Below are positions 19,699 through 31,734 of a stretch of DNA of 64,000 bases, in pieces (positions within the stretch are counted from its first letter, which is position 1; each line of letters starts with the position of its first letter). The DNA is from Lactuca virosa (lineage: Eukaryota > Streptophyta > Magnoliopsida > Asterales > Asteraceae): the NCBI GenBank assembly GCA_928212115.1, contig CAKMRJ010004445.1, positions 86,154,201 to 86,218,200 on the forward strand, given 5' to 3'. The translations under genes and the position numbers were made by a program. Under the pieces are notes generated by a model, which saw only the letters and a list, made by a program, of their open reading frames with translations, was not told the origin of the DNA and made no database searches.

Positions 19699-22600
19699 AA
19701 ATGGTTTCCAAAACACCTCACGAGATGTGGACAAGGAAGGTTCCCTCGTTAGCACATATCATGGTTTGGGGTTTCGAGGCTTTCCTAAGACGGAAGACCC
19801 ACGACAAGCTCGAACCTCGAAGTGAGCGTTGTATTTTCATCGGCTATCGACAGAAATCCTTTGGATATCTCTTCTATAGACCGAGTGACAATGTTGTCTT
19901 CGTTGCAAGGAGAGGAGTCTTTCGCGAGAGAGAAATCATATGCCAAGAGGACAGTGGGAGGAAAATTGACCTTGAAGAGCTTCAAGAGTTAAGCGATGAA
20001 GGAACCTCAAACACTAGCGCTCAATCCGAGGAGGAAACTCCTATTGAAACGATCGACGAGTCCTTACCTCTGAGGCGTTCCAGTTGAGTTAGACAAGCAC
20101 CTGAGTTTTATGGTTTCCATATTACTACTGAAGGTGACACATTTATTAGTGATAGTACACTGGTAAACTTGGATGAACCTAACAACTACAAGGAAGCCAT
20201 GGCAGTCCCCGAGTCTGCGAAATGGAAAGAGGCAATGGACAGCGAGATACAATCCATGTATGATAATCAAGTTTGGAACATGGTTGACAATGTATTGGGT
20301 TGTAAGACAGTCGGGTGCAAATGGATATTCAAGAAGAAGACCGACATGGATGGGAAACTACACACATATAAGGCATAATTGGTTGCGAAGGGCCTTACTC
20401 AAACTCCTGGAGTTGACTATAATGAGAGCTTCTCACCAGTGGCTAAGATTAAATCTATTAGGATTATGCTAGCCATAGCTGCATTTCATTATTATTAAAT
20501 ATGGCAAATGCATGTCAAAACCGCTTTCCTTAATGGGAAGTTTGTTGAAGATGTTTACATGAATCAGCCAGAGGGTTTTATCAATGCAAAGTATCCTTAT
20601 AGAATGTGTAAGCTTGATAAGTCCATTTATTGATTAAGTCCATTTATTGATAAGTCCATTTATTGATTAAAGCAAGCATATTGCAGATGGAATCTTTGTT
20701 TCGATGAGAAAGTCAAAGAGTTTGGTTTTTTGAGTGTAACACCATAAATTATCAAACAAATTTTTTTCATTTTAAAACACAATAAAACACATGTCACATT
20801 CCTTCAAAAAAATCACAAGTATCAATTTATCAACACAGTTTAAAAGTTGTTTATCGCAAATCTAGGATCCTCAAAACATAACTCTTTTTCTCTTGTGTGT
20901 ACAATCAAACCGACGCCTTCCCGCGATCCTGATAAGAACCTGAAACACATAACACATAACACGGTAAGCACGAAGCTTAGTGATTTCCCCAAAATACCAC
21001 ACATATCACATTAGCCACTCGAGGCTATAACGAGAATAAGACCCTCCAGTCAATGTGTCTCAGTGGAGACCCTCCAGTCCCATAACTCGGGTGGACCCTC
21101 TGGTCCTATCTCTATAAGCTCATAACAATAATACACAACATAAATCACAAAGACATAATGCAGGATATCAGAATACTCTTTTCATGACTCTAATAAACTG
21201 AAGGCTATTCTTTCTCTCTCTAACTCTTGAAGTAGATAAAAGACCATTTTACACCTCCATGGTCTCCATTACTCATGTTGACCAACCCCTAAAGTCAAGA
21301 GTCCATGTTTGACTCGACTCACCGAGTGCACCCTTGTGACTCGTCGAGTCCTCTCGTTTCCTCAGAAGTATCGTGAAGGTCCAACTTAGCTCGTGGAGTT
21401 GACCCGCAACTCGCCGAGTTATCGCATGATCAATCTCATCAGTACAAACCGTAACAGACTCGTCGAGTCGGCTCATCGACTCAGTGAGTCCATTCAAACA
21501 CATTCCTCATTCAGACGATTTCAAGGCAGAAAACCTTTCCAAACTCTATACCCAACATCCCAAGGCTCTATTATCACGTAAAGCCATAAGCTTTACGTCC
21601 AGGCATGGAACTTAGGGCTTGAAATGCCAAGAACATGCTCTATTAAAGGTTTTTCACTCAAAATCTCTATTATGGTTGAATAAAGCAATGACCTTTGGAC
21701 TCTAGGGACCTCACACGGTCCAGATCTGAAGTCCAAATCTCTATATAAACTCAATACACTCAAAGTCCCAATATTAGATGGAAAAAGCCCTAAACTGCAT
21801 AACCATGAGATCTTCCCAACAAAATGAGGAAGGTGTGGACTTTTTACCTTTCAAAGAATCTCTTGGTTGAAATAGCAACGGATCTAACAACCTCTTCTTG
21901 CCCCTTGGCTTGAAATCCTTCTCTTCAAAAGATGCACCAAAGCACTCAATGTTAGCTCAAACACTCTCTCTTAGCTTAATGGTTGATTAGGGTTTGTCTC
22001 AGTGAAGTTGGGTAGCTGGTGAGCCCCAAATGAGGATATAAGTTTGCTTAAATAGGCCCCAAACCTGGGGATTTAGGGTTTCATCACTCAGCGTCTACTC
22101 GGCGAGTCGACTCTCTGACTCGTCGAGTAGGTTACTTGTCCCACGTGGCCAAATACGACTCTACTCGACGAGTTGAGGCACCAACTCGTCCAGTCACCCA
22201 GACAAACTCAAAACTAACATATAAAAATTGTATACCTCAGAGTCAGTATGTTACATTGAGAAGCGAGGATGAATCCTGTGTATTTGTCAAAGCTAGTGGA
22301 AGTATAGTTAGCTTTTCTGGTGTTGTATGTGGATGACATACTTCTCATAGGAAATGACATTCCAACCTTGCAGGAGCTTAAGTCCTGGCTTGGGAAGTGT
22401 TTTTCTATGAAGGACCTTAGAGAAGCTGCTTACATTCTAGGGATAAAGATATCGAGAAACATGAGTAAAAGACTAATAGGACTTTGTCAAAGCACCTACT
22501 TGGATAAGGTGTTGAAACGTTTCAGCATGGAGATTTCCAAGAAAGGAGACTTACCTATCCAGAGCAATACCAAACTGAGTAAGACTCAGAGTCCGAGTAC

Positions 22601-23318
22601 AGAGGCTGAGATAGCAGAAATGAGTCGAATACCACATGCTTCTGCAGTTGACTCGATCATGTATGTTATGACATGTACTCATCCTGATGTGGCATTTGCT
22701 TTGAGCATGTTCAACATATATCAAGGGAACCCTAGTAAAGCTCACTAGAGTGAGGTAAAGAACATTCTTAAGTCCCTACAGAGGACTAATGACTGGGTCC
22801 TTACCCTCGGTTGGAATGATGAAGTGAGAGTTACAGGGTATAGTGACACCAGTTTTCAGACCAACAGAGATAATTTCCGCTCTCAGTCGGGATGGGTATT
22901 TACCCTTAATGGAGGAGCAATAACATGGAAAAGTTCCAAACAAGAAACTGTGGCTGATTCAACCTGCGAATCAGAGTACATAGCAGCAAGCGAAGCAGCA
23001 AAGTAGGCAATATGTCTTAAGAATTTCATTGGATACCTTGGAGTTGTACCAGATGTAAAGGAGCCTATGTATATTTTCTGTGACAAAAAGAGTGCAGTTT
23101 CCTTAGCCAAGGAACCAAGGGATCATGGCAGATCCAGGCACATCGATAGAAAATATCACTTTATATGACATCAAGTAGAAGAAGGAAAACTTGTAGTAAA
23201 GAGGATATCGTCAAAGAAGAACCCGACATATCCTCTTACAAAGGGACTGAGCAGGGATAAGCACTTGCTGCATGCAAGGAGTATTGGGCTGAAGGACGAT
23301 ATTAGTTTTGATGAGTAG
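19699..23318 (+). pseudogene. Copia pol: integrase end, RT and RNase H (split)
   Basis: The integrase C-terminus reads MVSKTPHEMWTRKVPSLAH and IFIGYRQKSFGYLFY. RT begins near 20170 (NNYKEAMAVPESAKWKEAM, then AKGLTQTPGVDYNESFSPVA) and is cut by the solo LTR. It resumes at 22261 with LYVDDILLIGND, the catalytic Asp-Asp pair. RNase H has YSDTSFQTNRDN, CESEYIAASEA, GRSRHIDRKYHF and ends near 23318. Many in-frame stops (for example before LVAKG and after FHYY) and frameshifts make it non-functional. Confidence 0.88.
20735..22255 (-). repeat. Ty3/gypsy solo LTR with perfect target duplication
   Basis: 1521 bp bounded on the plus strand by TGTAACACC and TATGTTACA and flanked on both sides by ttgag (20730-20734 and 22256-22260). 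No internal region is present, so this is the scar of LTR-LTR recombination. The orientation is inferred from the box TAAGCACGAAGCTTAGTGA at 20965-20983, which runs as in the minus-strand gypsy B LTR. It contains five pairs of ACTCG..CGAGT-type words (21317-21489 and 22097-22194), with a TATA-like TATTTAAG near 22050 just downstream in element sense. Confidence 0.92.
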
Positions 23319-24165
23319 ATAGATTTTTAGAAACTTGTAATAGCTAAAATGTAACTGACATTTGATGATTGAATAAAATGAGATTTATTTATAAGTAAAG
23401 TTACTATCGTGCGTCAATTATTTACTATTGTTTCGTTTTGCTTGTTTTGACTTCCAGAATAATAAGATCATTCAAACTATCCACAGTCGATCATACTTTG
23501 GGAGTAGGTTGTGTAAGTAGACTGTCATGAATGGGTTTTGTAAGATTGTCTAAGGTGTTACACATTGCAAAGGATTGCTACAAGCATTCATGAGTGTTCA
23601 TGAAATAAGATTTGAGCATTGGACTAAACCCACACTCACATGAATCACTTCATGGAATTCATCATGAGTGATTGTGAGATGATAATATTGTGTAATTTTC
23701 AAATCGAGATATATGAGTTGGTTGTACATTGACAGTGCGAAATCGCATCAGTAACTTGATGTTATAAAATGTGTTGTTGTGTATGATTTAACAAGTAGTT
23801 AGTGCAAGCATATAAGTCGAAGTTTATATGTTCCTTTTATCGTAAGAGGATTAAAAGAGATATATTAGGCCCCTCGATGATTTTGTTTTGACTTATGTGT
23901 CAGGCCCGGTCAGGACTAAATTGATGTGTTCAATTAAGTTCTATGTTAAACAAATCAGAAATCGGGAAACAAACTGCTTGACATTAACTATGACTATGTT
24001 CCATGTATTTGTCCGCATGATATCTAGAAGAACAGAGGATTATATGATCCATTATCTAAATGGCGCGTCAGGATTCGACATTGGCTTTTAGAGAGCTACG
24101 ATTGCTACTCGGATTTTGAAGCTACATTGGAAATTATAGTTATTAGACTTATCCAAGTGGGATAC
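23319..24165 (+). other. Untranslated region between RNase H and 3' LTR
   Basis: About 850 bp without a credible coding frame. It is homologous, in the same element orientation, to 45892-46700 of the minus-strand copia (shared blocks include GCCCCTCGATGAT, GATATCTAGAA and AGAGCTACGATTGC). It ends in CTTATCCAAGTGGGA, the polypurine-like tract before the LTR. Confidence 0.7.
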
Positions 24166-24912
24166 TGTTGGATTAGGTGTCTAAGCCAATAACTATAATT
24201 GGTATGTACTTGACCCCCTAATAGCATGGTCCATTTGGGTTGTAACACTCTGGAACAATTTGATAGGATGGATATTTGAGGAAGAGGTTATTGTGATTTA
24301 TTAATGTATTATAAGTATAATATATTAATTGAGATATCACATTATTTAATTAGTATTGATCAAGCATTAATTTAGTGATCAAAAGAAACTGATTAATGTT
24401 ACAGGGACTGATTAGATGAATCAGTAATACTTCTAGTAGGACTCATGACTCATGTTGATTAGAGTTGGACTAAGCCTATGTGAGGGTCCAAGAAGGTTTA
24501 GCCCAAAAGGCCTAAGAAATATGAATACTCATTAAGGATTACATGGTTGTAATCCTAAGCTATAAAAGAAGTCCCTAACACCCTAAAATCGCCCCCATGC
24601 ACACTAGAGTTGTAGCTAGCCGATTTTGATCTCCCAAACCTCTCACTCAAGTTCATTCTCTTGTTCTTGGTCTGTTATAAGAGATTTGAGGCATCACACT
24701 TGAGTTGCTAGGCTCCTAAAGGTCAAAGATAAGCAAGCTACTACACAAGGTAATCTTCTAACTGTTTTATGATTCAAATGTTACCTTGCATGCTAGTGTA
24801 GGCTTTATGCTTTGGAAAAGTAATGTTGCATGTATAATTAGAGAAAACTTAGATCCAAAGCATTAGGGTTGTATGTGCACCATAGGAATGTTACAGTACA
24901 TAAAACCCATCA
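24166..24912 (+). repeat. 3' LTR of the truncated copia
   Basis: Runs from TGTTGGATTAGG to AACCCATCA. It aligns with the LTRs at 45140 and 51884 read on the minus strand (shared GTACTTGACCC, TGGTCCATTTGGGTTG and AGAGAAAAC blocks). The terminal ACA has become TCA. A TATA-like CTATAAAAGAAG lies near 24560. Confidence 0.82.
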
Positions 24913-26626
24913 GAGGTAACACTTACCATCATTGTCCACAAAAAATTAAGGCATCTTTCCACGTGACCACCAAGCAACACCCATTCCGGCTGACGCCAAC
25001 ATACAGTCCGACTAGTCTTCGTTGTTCAAACAAATTCCTCTTAACGTGAAAACCACTGACAAACCCACCCCTAACAGTTGGGGTGCCCGATCCGAAGCCA
25101 TGAGCACCCGAGGATTACGAGCCCCAACGAAATCACTATTAACCCACAGCAACCGATCCTGCTAGTTATTCCGAGGCGCTTTCTGGTTAACTATAAAGGA
25201 ATGTGTGTTATGGAATTGAGAAAAAGTGTGAACGCCCGAATTTGAGTAGACGAGTTAAAGAAATACTGGAATGCTTGAAGATGGGGAAGCACCCCCAATG
25301 CTTGCCACCCTAATTTTAACCCAACTATGTTGTTCACGGCGTTTGGGGTCAAGTCGTGGACAGAGAAACCATATTCTCACATAACCTCATCAAAGAAACC
25401 AGAAACGGGAAGCCGAAACCCAGCCTCGAAGATCGCGACCAGAATACCCACTTTCCTGGTCGGTGGTTGATATATGGTAGACCCTTCCAAAGGGAATTGA
25501 ACCCCATGCTCAGGCATGAACCCAAATCTGAATGGAAGGGAGTCGAACTCCTCGGGTGTAAGAGTCACCCTAAATCTAACAAAGGCAATCAATAATTAGA
25601 AAGAAAAAATATGGGTGAAAGAAGAAATGACAATAGAAGATGGGATGGAGGATTATGGGAAGATGAAGTGTATAACCATTCCCAAAGATAGAGAACCCTT
25701 AAGTAAAAAGAAAAGGGAAGAAAGAGAAGAAGAAAAACGGAACAAAGCGACGCTTTCTCCCAGAACGACTCTATTACACGTCAGGAACGGTTCCCACCAA
25801 ACGCGTGCCCAAATCTAAGCTAGAACTACTCAGCTACCCTAAGCAAACACTGACGTCTACTAGCCTAGGGAACTTGTTGACGTATCCCACCAAGAATATG
25901 TCAAAAAATAACAGAAATAACAGATGGTTTGAGAAAAGACCGGTGTACACCTAACACTGGGCCCCCACTCTTGCCCTCGTTCTTGCGATCCCAAACTCAT
26001 TCCTTGGCGCCCAAGCATCAAAGTCGGTTTCGAGACAAAATAATACTAGCCTTATCCCTGAGTGATAGGTGTCCCACTTAGAATGTCGCTTCTAGCAACC
26101 CTGCACCAATGGTAAGCAACTACGTGCGGAGCACGATCTACCAATCAAGGACTGTTTTCCCCTGCCACTTCTGAAGAGGTAAAAGATTCTGTCAGGGATT
26201 TGTTCCCATGATCACAAGTATAAACACGTCTCTTCTCCTCCAAGAGAATGGACCGAAAGAAAAAATCTTCTAGCCCTTTCATAAAACCTTTACCTTCTCT
26301 CTAAGAAATCGACTAACTTGGTCGTCGGAGCTTCGTTCCGGGACTACCTCCCGAACGAGGACTGACGGGCTTGTTTCCTTTGTTGTGATTCTCATGCACT
26401 ACCATATTTTTGTAAACCCATGAACTCACCAACTATTTATGTAGTTGACACTCATGTAGGGACATATCACGTGTAGAAGCATTTGCATGTGTTATTTTTT
26501 CAAATACATGGTACCTTCTTTTACAATTGTAATATTTTCAATACTATGTTGGTGTTGTCTTATAACTTTTGCTATGAGACCCTTTGCATTGTCGACCTCC
26601 GTGTTTCCGCTTTAGCGGGCTGTGAC
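24913..26626 (+). repeat. Probable gypsy LTR 3' portion, otherwise unassigned
   Basis: No protein domain is recognised. The right end, GGGCTGTGACA at 26616-26626, is followed at once by a primer binding site, so at least the final part is a plus-strand 5' LTR. A box ATGAACTCACC at 26420-26430, 206 bp before that end, matches boxes at the same relative place in the gypsy A and C LTRs. I could not find the left end of the LTR. It may have been lost when the copia element inserted at 24912. Confidence 0.45.
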
Positions 26627-26631
26627 AAAAA

Positions 26632-26644
26632 TGGTATCAGAGCC
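26632..26644 (+). other. Primer binding site, tRNA-iMet
   Basis: TGGTATCAGAGCC, five bases after the LTR end. It marks the start of a plus-strand gypsy internal region. Confidence 0.8.
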
Positions 26645-28489
26645 GAAGGTTATAGAGAATACTGGTTTTCCTTTGGAGAACCCCAACTATAGCCAAAAAA
26701 TTTCAAAACGGATGTCAAAAAAAAAAATAATGAACATACTACTGGTATAATTAAGTTGAGTACGCATTATTGAACTTTAATTAAGTATATCCTGGCCAAC
26801 GATGCTTAACTAAGGAAAATTAATGTGAGACTGGAAAAATTTATAGTAGAATTATGTTCAAAACAATTTTCAACTTAAACTTTTGAAAAACAAAATTTTT
26901 CAGTGTGCCTATGGGCATTGCGTATTATAGGCATTCATCTAGGTACACTTAGAGACTAAGTGCACTTTTATCACAATGTCTTTATTTGGAAATATTCTTA
27001 TCACTTATCAGATGCTAGGCTAACCACTTAGGTTATATCACTAGCCACTGTAGGAACAATCCGCTTAGTACTGATAATGAGTATTTCTCGGTAGCTATTG
27101 AATCTAGACGTAAGGTTAGCAGTGACAGACCCACTAATGACAACCATAAGCCGACACCAATACCAATTTCACCTCGATACCTATTCATCGTCTTCGTACT
27201 AGAGTTACAACTAGGAAAATCGTTCCAATACAAACACGGGAGACATGTGGAGCATCACGTTAGGAGGTATATGAGTCGCCACGAGTAATCACTTGGATTC
27301 CATTGGTGAGCATCCCCGATATGGATCTCGAGGAGACACGACAGTTTAACCCATTGTTACCGATATGTGAGAACTTCCTTCTACGCTACGATTTTAGCTT
27401 TAGGTTGTTTCCACCTTGAGCTTAAAAATTAACATAGGATATCTCTTTGACCCAAAACGTTATCTTTGGTGATTCTTACCCTACCATATATACTTTGTAT
27501 TCAAGCACAAACCATTCCCCTTATGGAAAAATTTACAAGTCTTAGTTCAACACCCCCAGATGCACTAGTAATCTTCTGAAGTAATTCATCATCTTACATT
27601 TTTCAAAATTCTAACATGTCTCATGCCCAACCGTCAACCTTAAATTTTAATGCTCAATCAAACATCACACTATGTCGTTGTACGAATCCTTCCTCTAATT
27701 TTAAATCCTCCTTTGACCCTTATCGTTTCCATACATTTGTTCAAGTTCTTATCGGCCTTACTGATATTCCTATCATTATAAAGGATTACATCCTCTTACA
27801 CCACACGCTAAGCCTATGATTTAACCTTTGACCACTATAAACAGCGTCAAACTGCATCTACACCATAAAAGGTTTTACAAAAAAAAATTCATGTCCTCTA
27901 TTTTAGGGAAAAGTCACCGGTACTCTCCTTATACTCTCCTTAGCATTTAGGTACGATCAGCTACACTAATCTACCTATTCCTTACTTTTAATCTTCAATC
28001 AAAAACCTATTTCATTTCATTGGTTTTATTTATTGTCAATACAATATTTTATAACCACTCCATATAACTTACTAGACCTTTCCTAACAATGTAAGCCATA
28101 TATCTCACTAAAAACAACCGAATTTACTTTTACTAAATTACTTTGACATAACACTTTTCTTCAAACTTAATTTAACCAAATTTGATTTTAATCTTGTCAT
28201 TTCAAATTTGTTTCAAAACTATCAATAGCCAGATCTGCTTTTAAGAGCATATAAACCATTTTAAACCTTGTTACCACTTTGTCACATTTCAAAAACTTAA
28301 AAACATTTATTTTATAAAAGTGTTTAAAGTCTATGCTATAAAACATAAACATATAATGTTGATGTTCATATTATGTGTAAAAGCTTCGTCGGATCTTTCA
28401 AACCATGTTGTTTTGACATCTTTCACATTTAGTCATTGTACTTTACTTAAATGTGTTTTCTTGAAATCAAACATGATGTTTTTACAACT
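26645..28489 (+). other. Decayed internal region after the primer site
   Basis: About 1.85 kb in which I can name no domain. Short open frames exist (for example 27616-27819) but are unremarkable. By position it should be the leader and gag of the gypsy element that owns the primer site. SIRE-2 inserted at its right end, with the five bases before its LTR being caact. Confidence 0.4.
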
Positions 28490-29127
28490 TGTTGATACAA
28501 AAAGTGACCCTCTTTAGCTTAGGAACCGCAGTCTGGATCGTAGTCGATACCGCAGTTAGAGTTGATGTCATAGTTGACATCAACTACCGGAGTTGAAGAA
28601 GATGCTCAGTGAACCGCAACCACTACCACATAGAAGAATGATGAAGAATTTCTTTTACATTACTGACTTAACGTGTTAGCTTAGCTTTGTCCAATGAACC
28701 TTGCGTGGTCACTGAAGTCAGTAGGATATTACTTTACTATTTCCGTTGTAACTTTTTGGGACTCTATGAATAGAGTGTCCAACTTCATGTAACACACACC
28801 CTAAAAGATCTTTTCTGAACCTTGATTGAAATATAAAGTTCATTCTCTCAAATCTCTATCTTTTCTAATATCCGAGATCTTTTTCACCTTAAGTTGATCA
28901 CATATACTAACTTGTGTTTGAATGCAAACCTTGTTATGAATCAGTTTGGTGTCTACTTGATATAACTTGTTGTCATTTACATTTCGTTTACATTTTCGAA
29001 ATTAACAATCTAACACTTCTAACTTATTATTGTTGAGCTAATTTGATCCTCGAGATTAACATATTCCGCAACTATTATCTTGTACTAACGTTTGTTCAAG
29101 TGTTTCTCAAAAGTTTTTCTCTAAACA
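28490..29127 (+). repeat. SIRE-2 5' LTR
   Basis: 638 bp from TGTTGATAC to CTCTAAACA. It is related to the SIRE-1 LTRs (shared AGTGACCCTCT, ACCGCAGT words and the TGTTTGAATGCAAACC-type block) but much diverged. CCGCA words lie at 28526, 28550 and 28614. The TATA position reads CTATGAATAG near 28764, one base from the SIRE-1 box. Confidence 0.88.
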
Positions 29128-29129
29128 AT

Positions 29130-29142
29130 TGGTATCAGATCC
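29130..29142 (+). other. Primer binding site, tRNA-iMet (SIRE-2)
   Basis: TGGTATCAGATCC, two bases after the LTR, with one mismatch to the SIRE-1 site. Confidence 0.88.
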
Positions 29143-29241
29143 AAAGTGGTTGCTTTTTAAACAAAACTCTTATTTTTAAAAGCCTTCTATACTACTAAAG
29201 CTCATTCTTGAAAATAATAAAAAAATCAAAATAAAGGAAAT

Positions 29242-30275
29242 ATGACACAAGCTTTATCATTGAATGTTTCCAACAATGTTGGAGGTTCGAACAGAGCTCC
29301 AATACTTGTTGCTAATGAATGCCACCACTGGTCTCAAAGAATGGAAAGGTATCTCAAGAGGCTCGGTAGAGATGTATGGAGGTCTGTGGAAGAAGGACCT
29401 CATGTCCCTGTTCTTACTCCTGTTCAAGCAGATGGTGCTCAGACACGACTAGGTGGAGGTCCAGCTGCAATGAATTGACCAACCAAAGATGATCTTGACA
29501 AAATGGACAATGATGCCATAGCCTTCTACGAAATCTCCTACGGTATTGCTCCAGATAATTTTGACATCATCATCAACTGCAAATCTACTAAGTAGATCTA
29601 GGATGTGCTCAAGAATCTCTATCAAGGGTCCGAACAAGCTCAAGATAAGAAACTCACCACAACTCTCAATGAGTTTAACCACTTTAAAGCTCTTCCCGAC
29701 GAAAGTATTGAAAATTCGTTCAAACGATTCAATCTGATCATCACGAAGTTATCAAACGCTGGTACATTTCGAAGTAATCATGAAACAAACCTGCAGTTTC
29801 TCAACGGTTTGGGAAGAAATTGGTCTACCGCAAAGATGATTGTGCAAGGGGATAGGAAGATTCACACTTTATCCTTGTTCAAGTTATATAGAGAACTACA
29901 AGCACAATAATCAACTGTGCTAAAAGATTGTGCAAACGTGGGTGGACCACTTGCCCTGATAGCTCAGACCCCACGAGTCAAAACTGCACAATATTCATAT
30001 CCCACGGAGTCATCCTACCCACTTTCATATGACAACCCACCGCAATCATATGAAGTTGATACTGAAGTCGATGACGAAGAAGAATTTCAAAATGACATCC
30101 CCTTGGTTAGCCAACAATTCAACAGGCTACCACCACCATCATTTCACAAAAATCAGCAGTTTACCAAACCACCTTTTAACCACAACTTCAACCCATAGAA
30201 TAACCACTCAAGATATCCTCGAAACCCTCACCATCTACCGCAACCACATAATGCACATCATTCAAAAGAGGCACC
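29242..30275 (+). pseudogene. Copia gag N-terminal part (SIRE-2)
   Basis: Starts MTQALSLNVSNNVGGSNRAP and keeps the same order as SIRE-1 gag (WSQRMERYLKRLGRDVW, then VLKNLYQGSEQAQDKK, then LNGLGRNWSTAKM). One frame carries in-frame stops at about 29476, 29593, 29908 and 30196, consistent with point mutation in a once continuous frame. The Athila element cuts it at 30275, before the zinc knuckle. Confidence 0.88.
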
Positions 30276-31334
30276 TGATGTGTGTAAAATGCACTAGTTC
30301 TAATCATACTAATTTAAACACAAAATAAACACACGAAAGGTAGTGTACCTATCGATTAGCAATATAGTTCAAGCAAGTAGGGTATCGAACTCAGGGAACA
30401 GTAAAAATTAAGATTAACTGCTAGAATTACCTAACTAAAAACAAGTAAAAGATGGTTTTCTCTAGTTTTTCAAGACTAGAAACTTAAATAAGCAAATAAC
30501 ACTTAAACAAAATAATTAACAACTAAAGCAAATAGAAGGTATATAGATTCAATATTAAAAGAGAACTTCTGTTTAGATTCGACTCATTTATTCGTATGGT
30601 TGATTTCATGGCAAGTGCAATGGATTAATTTGTCATTGGCTACCGATTTATAATGTGATTAAATTCGTGTTCACTTTTACTAATCCTTAACAAACAGATT
30701 AATTCAAACAGTGGCCAATTGGTTAAACTAACATGCTTCCTAATATTCAATTCACATCAAGTAAGACTTGTAATAATATCGAACTAAATTTATCAATTCA
30801 ATTAACTCATGTATGGTTGTTCATCACACATGCTTACACATCGATTTACTTATTTTCTAGTTAATCCTAGGTTCATATTCAGCAATACTAAGCATACAAT
30901 ATCATTTTCACAAATCCATATGATTCAAGCAATTACGATGATAGTCATGCAACTCAATAATTTGATTATAAACAGAAAATAATTATTATCAACACATAAG
31001 GGTCTTTAACAACCTTAGCAAGACAATTCGCCAAATTAAATTAATCCATGCCATAAAATCACACCATATTCATAAATTTATCTACTCTAAACAGAAGTTA
31101 TAAGCTCTTAGCTTATATCTACATCAATTAACAATCTAAAAATGAAATCTAATGATGTAAACATATTTTATGCAAAAGATTATGAAAAAGTATAGTGTTT
31201 ATTTCCTTTGATCCCTTCTAACATGATGTCCAAGTTGAATTCTCAAATACCAGAACTTCCAGAACCCTTATGATGGGCAATGCGTAGACAAAGGTCTCCA
31301 AAAGTCGTCAACAAGTGCTTAGGTCTCGGGAATG

Positions 31335-31381
<47 letters not shown>

Positions 31382-31734
31382 ATTTCATATTTACACACCG
31401 ACTCGTCGAGTTACTAGACCGACTCGACGAGTTCTTTACTTAAATCGCGTGTATGGCGTGTACGGTAAGGCACTGTTGGTTCGCGAATATTCCCACCTAC
31501 TCGTCGAGTCAATGGCCAACTTGCCGAGTTTCTCTTATTTTAAGACTTATTTCTTCAAACTTTAATTCCCAAGCTTCCAATTGATAGTTCTTCTTCCTTT
31601 TCACTTGAGCATGTCTTCAAGGCTGAAAACATAAATTAAACATAATTAAGTACCTTTTGTTCATAAATTGAGACAAAATAGCCAAAAAGTATTAAGATAT
31701 TACACAAAATAAATGATTAAATATGCACATGTCA
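30276..31734 (-). repeat. Athila 3' LTR (long form)
   Basis: 1459 bp, TGATGTGTG to ACATGTCA. Compared with the other LTR it has about 640 extra bp between the AAAAAC near 30441 and the AGAAGTTATAAGC near 31092. By eye it is about 92% identical to the other LTR over the first 165 bp. It contains an (AT)n run and two pairs of the ACTCGTCGAGT word (31401/31422 and 31499/31519). Confidence 0.92.
31339..31379. repeat. (AT)n microsatellite in the Athila 3' LTR
   Basis: About 41 bp of AT repeat. The 5' LTR has about 56 bp at the matching place (41526-41581). In element sense it lies just downstream of the paired words and may serve as the TATA region. Confidence 0.9.

Larger units (their letters stand above)
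19699..24912 (+). mobile_element. 5'-truncated Ty1/copia element, second lineage
   Basis: Starts in the middle of integrase at the junction with the gypsy fragment. It continues through RT and RNase H, a long untranslated region and a 3' LTR. The LTR and untranslated region are homologous to those of the element at 45140-52636, so both belong to one copia lineage that is distinct from the Sireviruses here. It is interrupted by a gypsy solo LTR at 20735-22255. Confidence 0.82.

Noticed and set aside
25356..25818. Short plus-strand frames between 25356 and 25818
   Set aside because: They overlap an open frame on the other strand, have no domain and lie in a probable LTR region.
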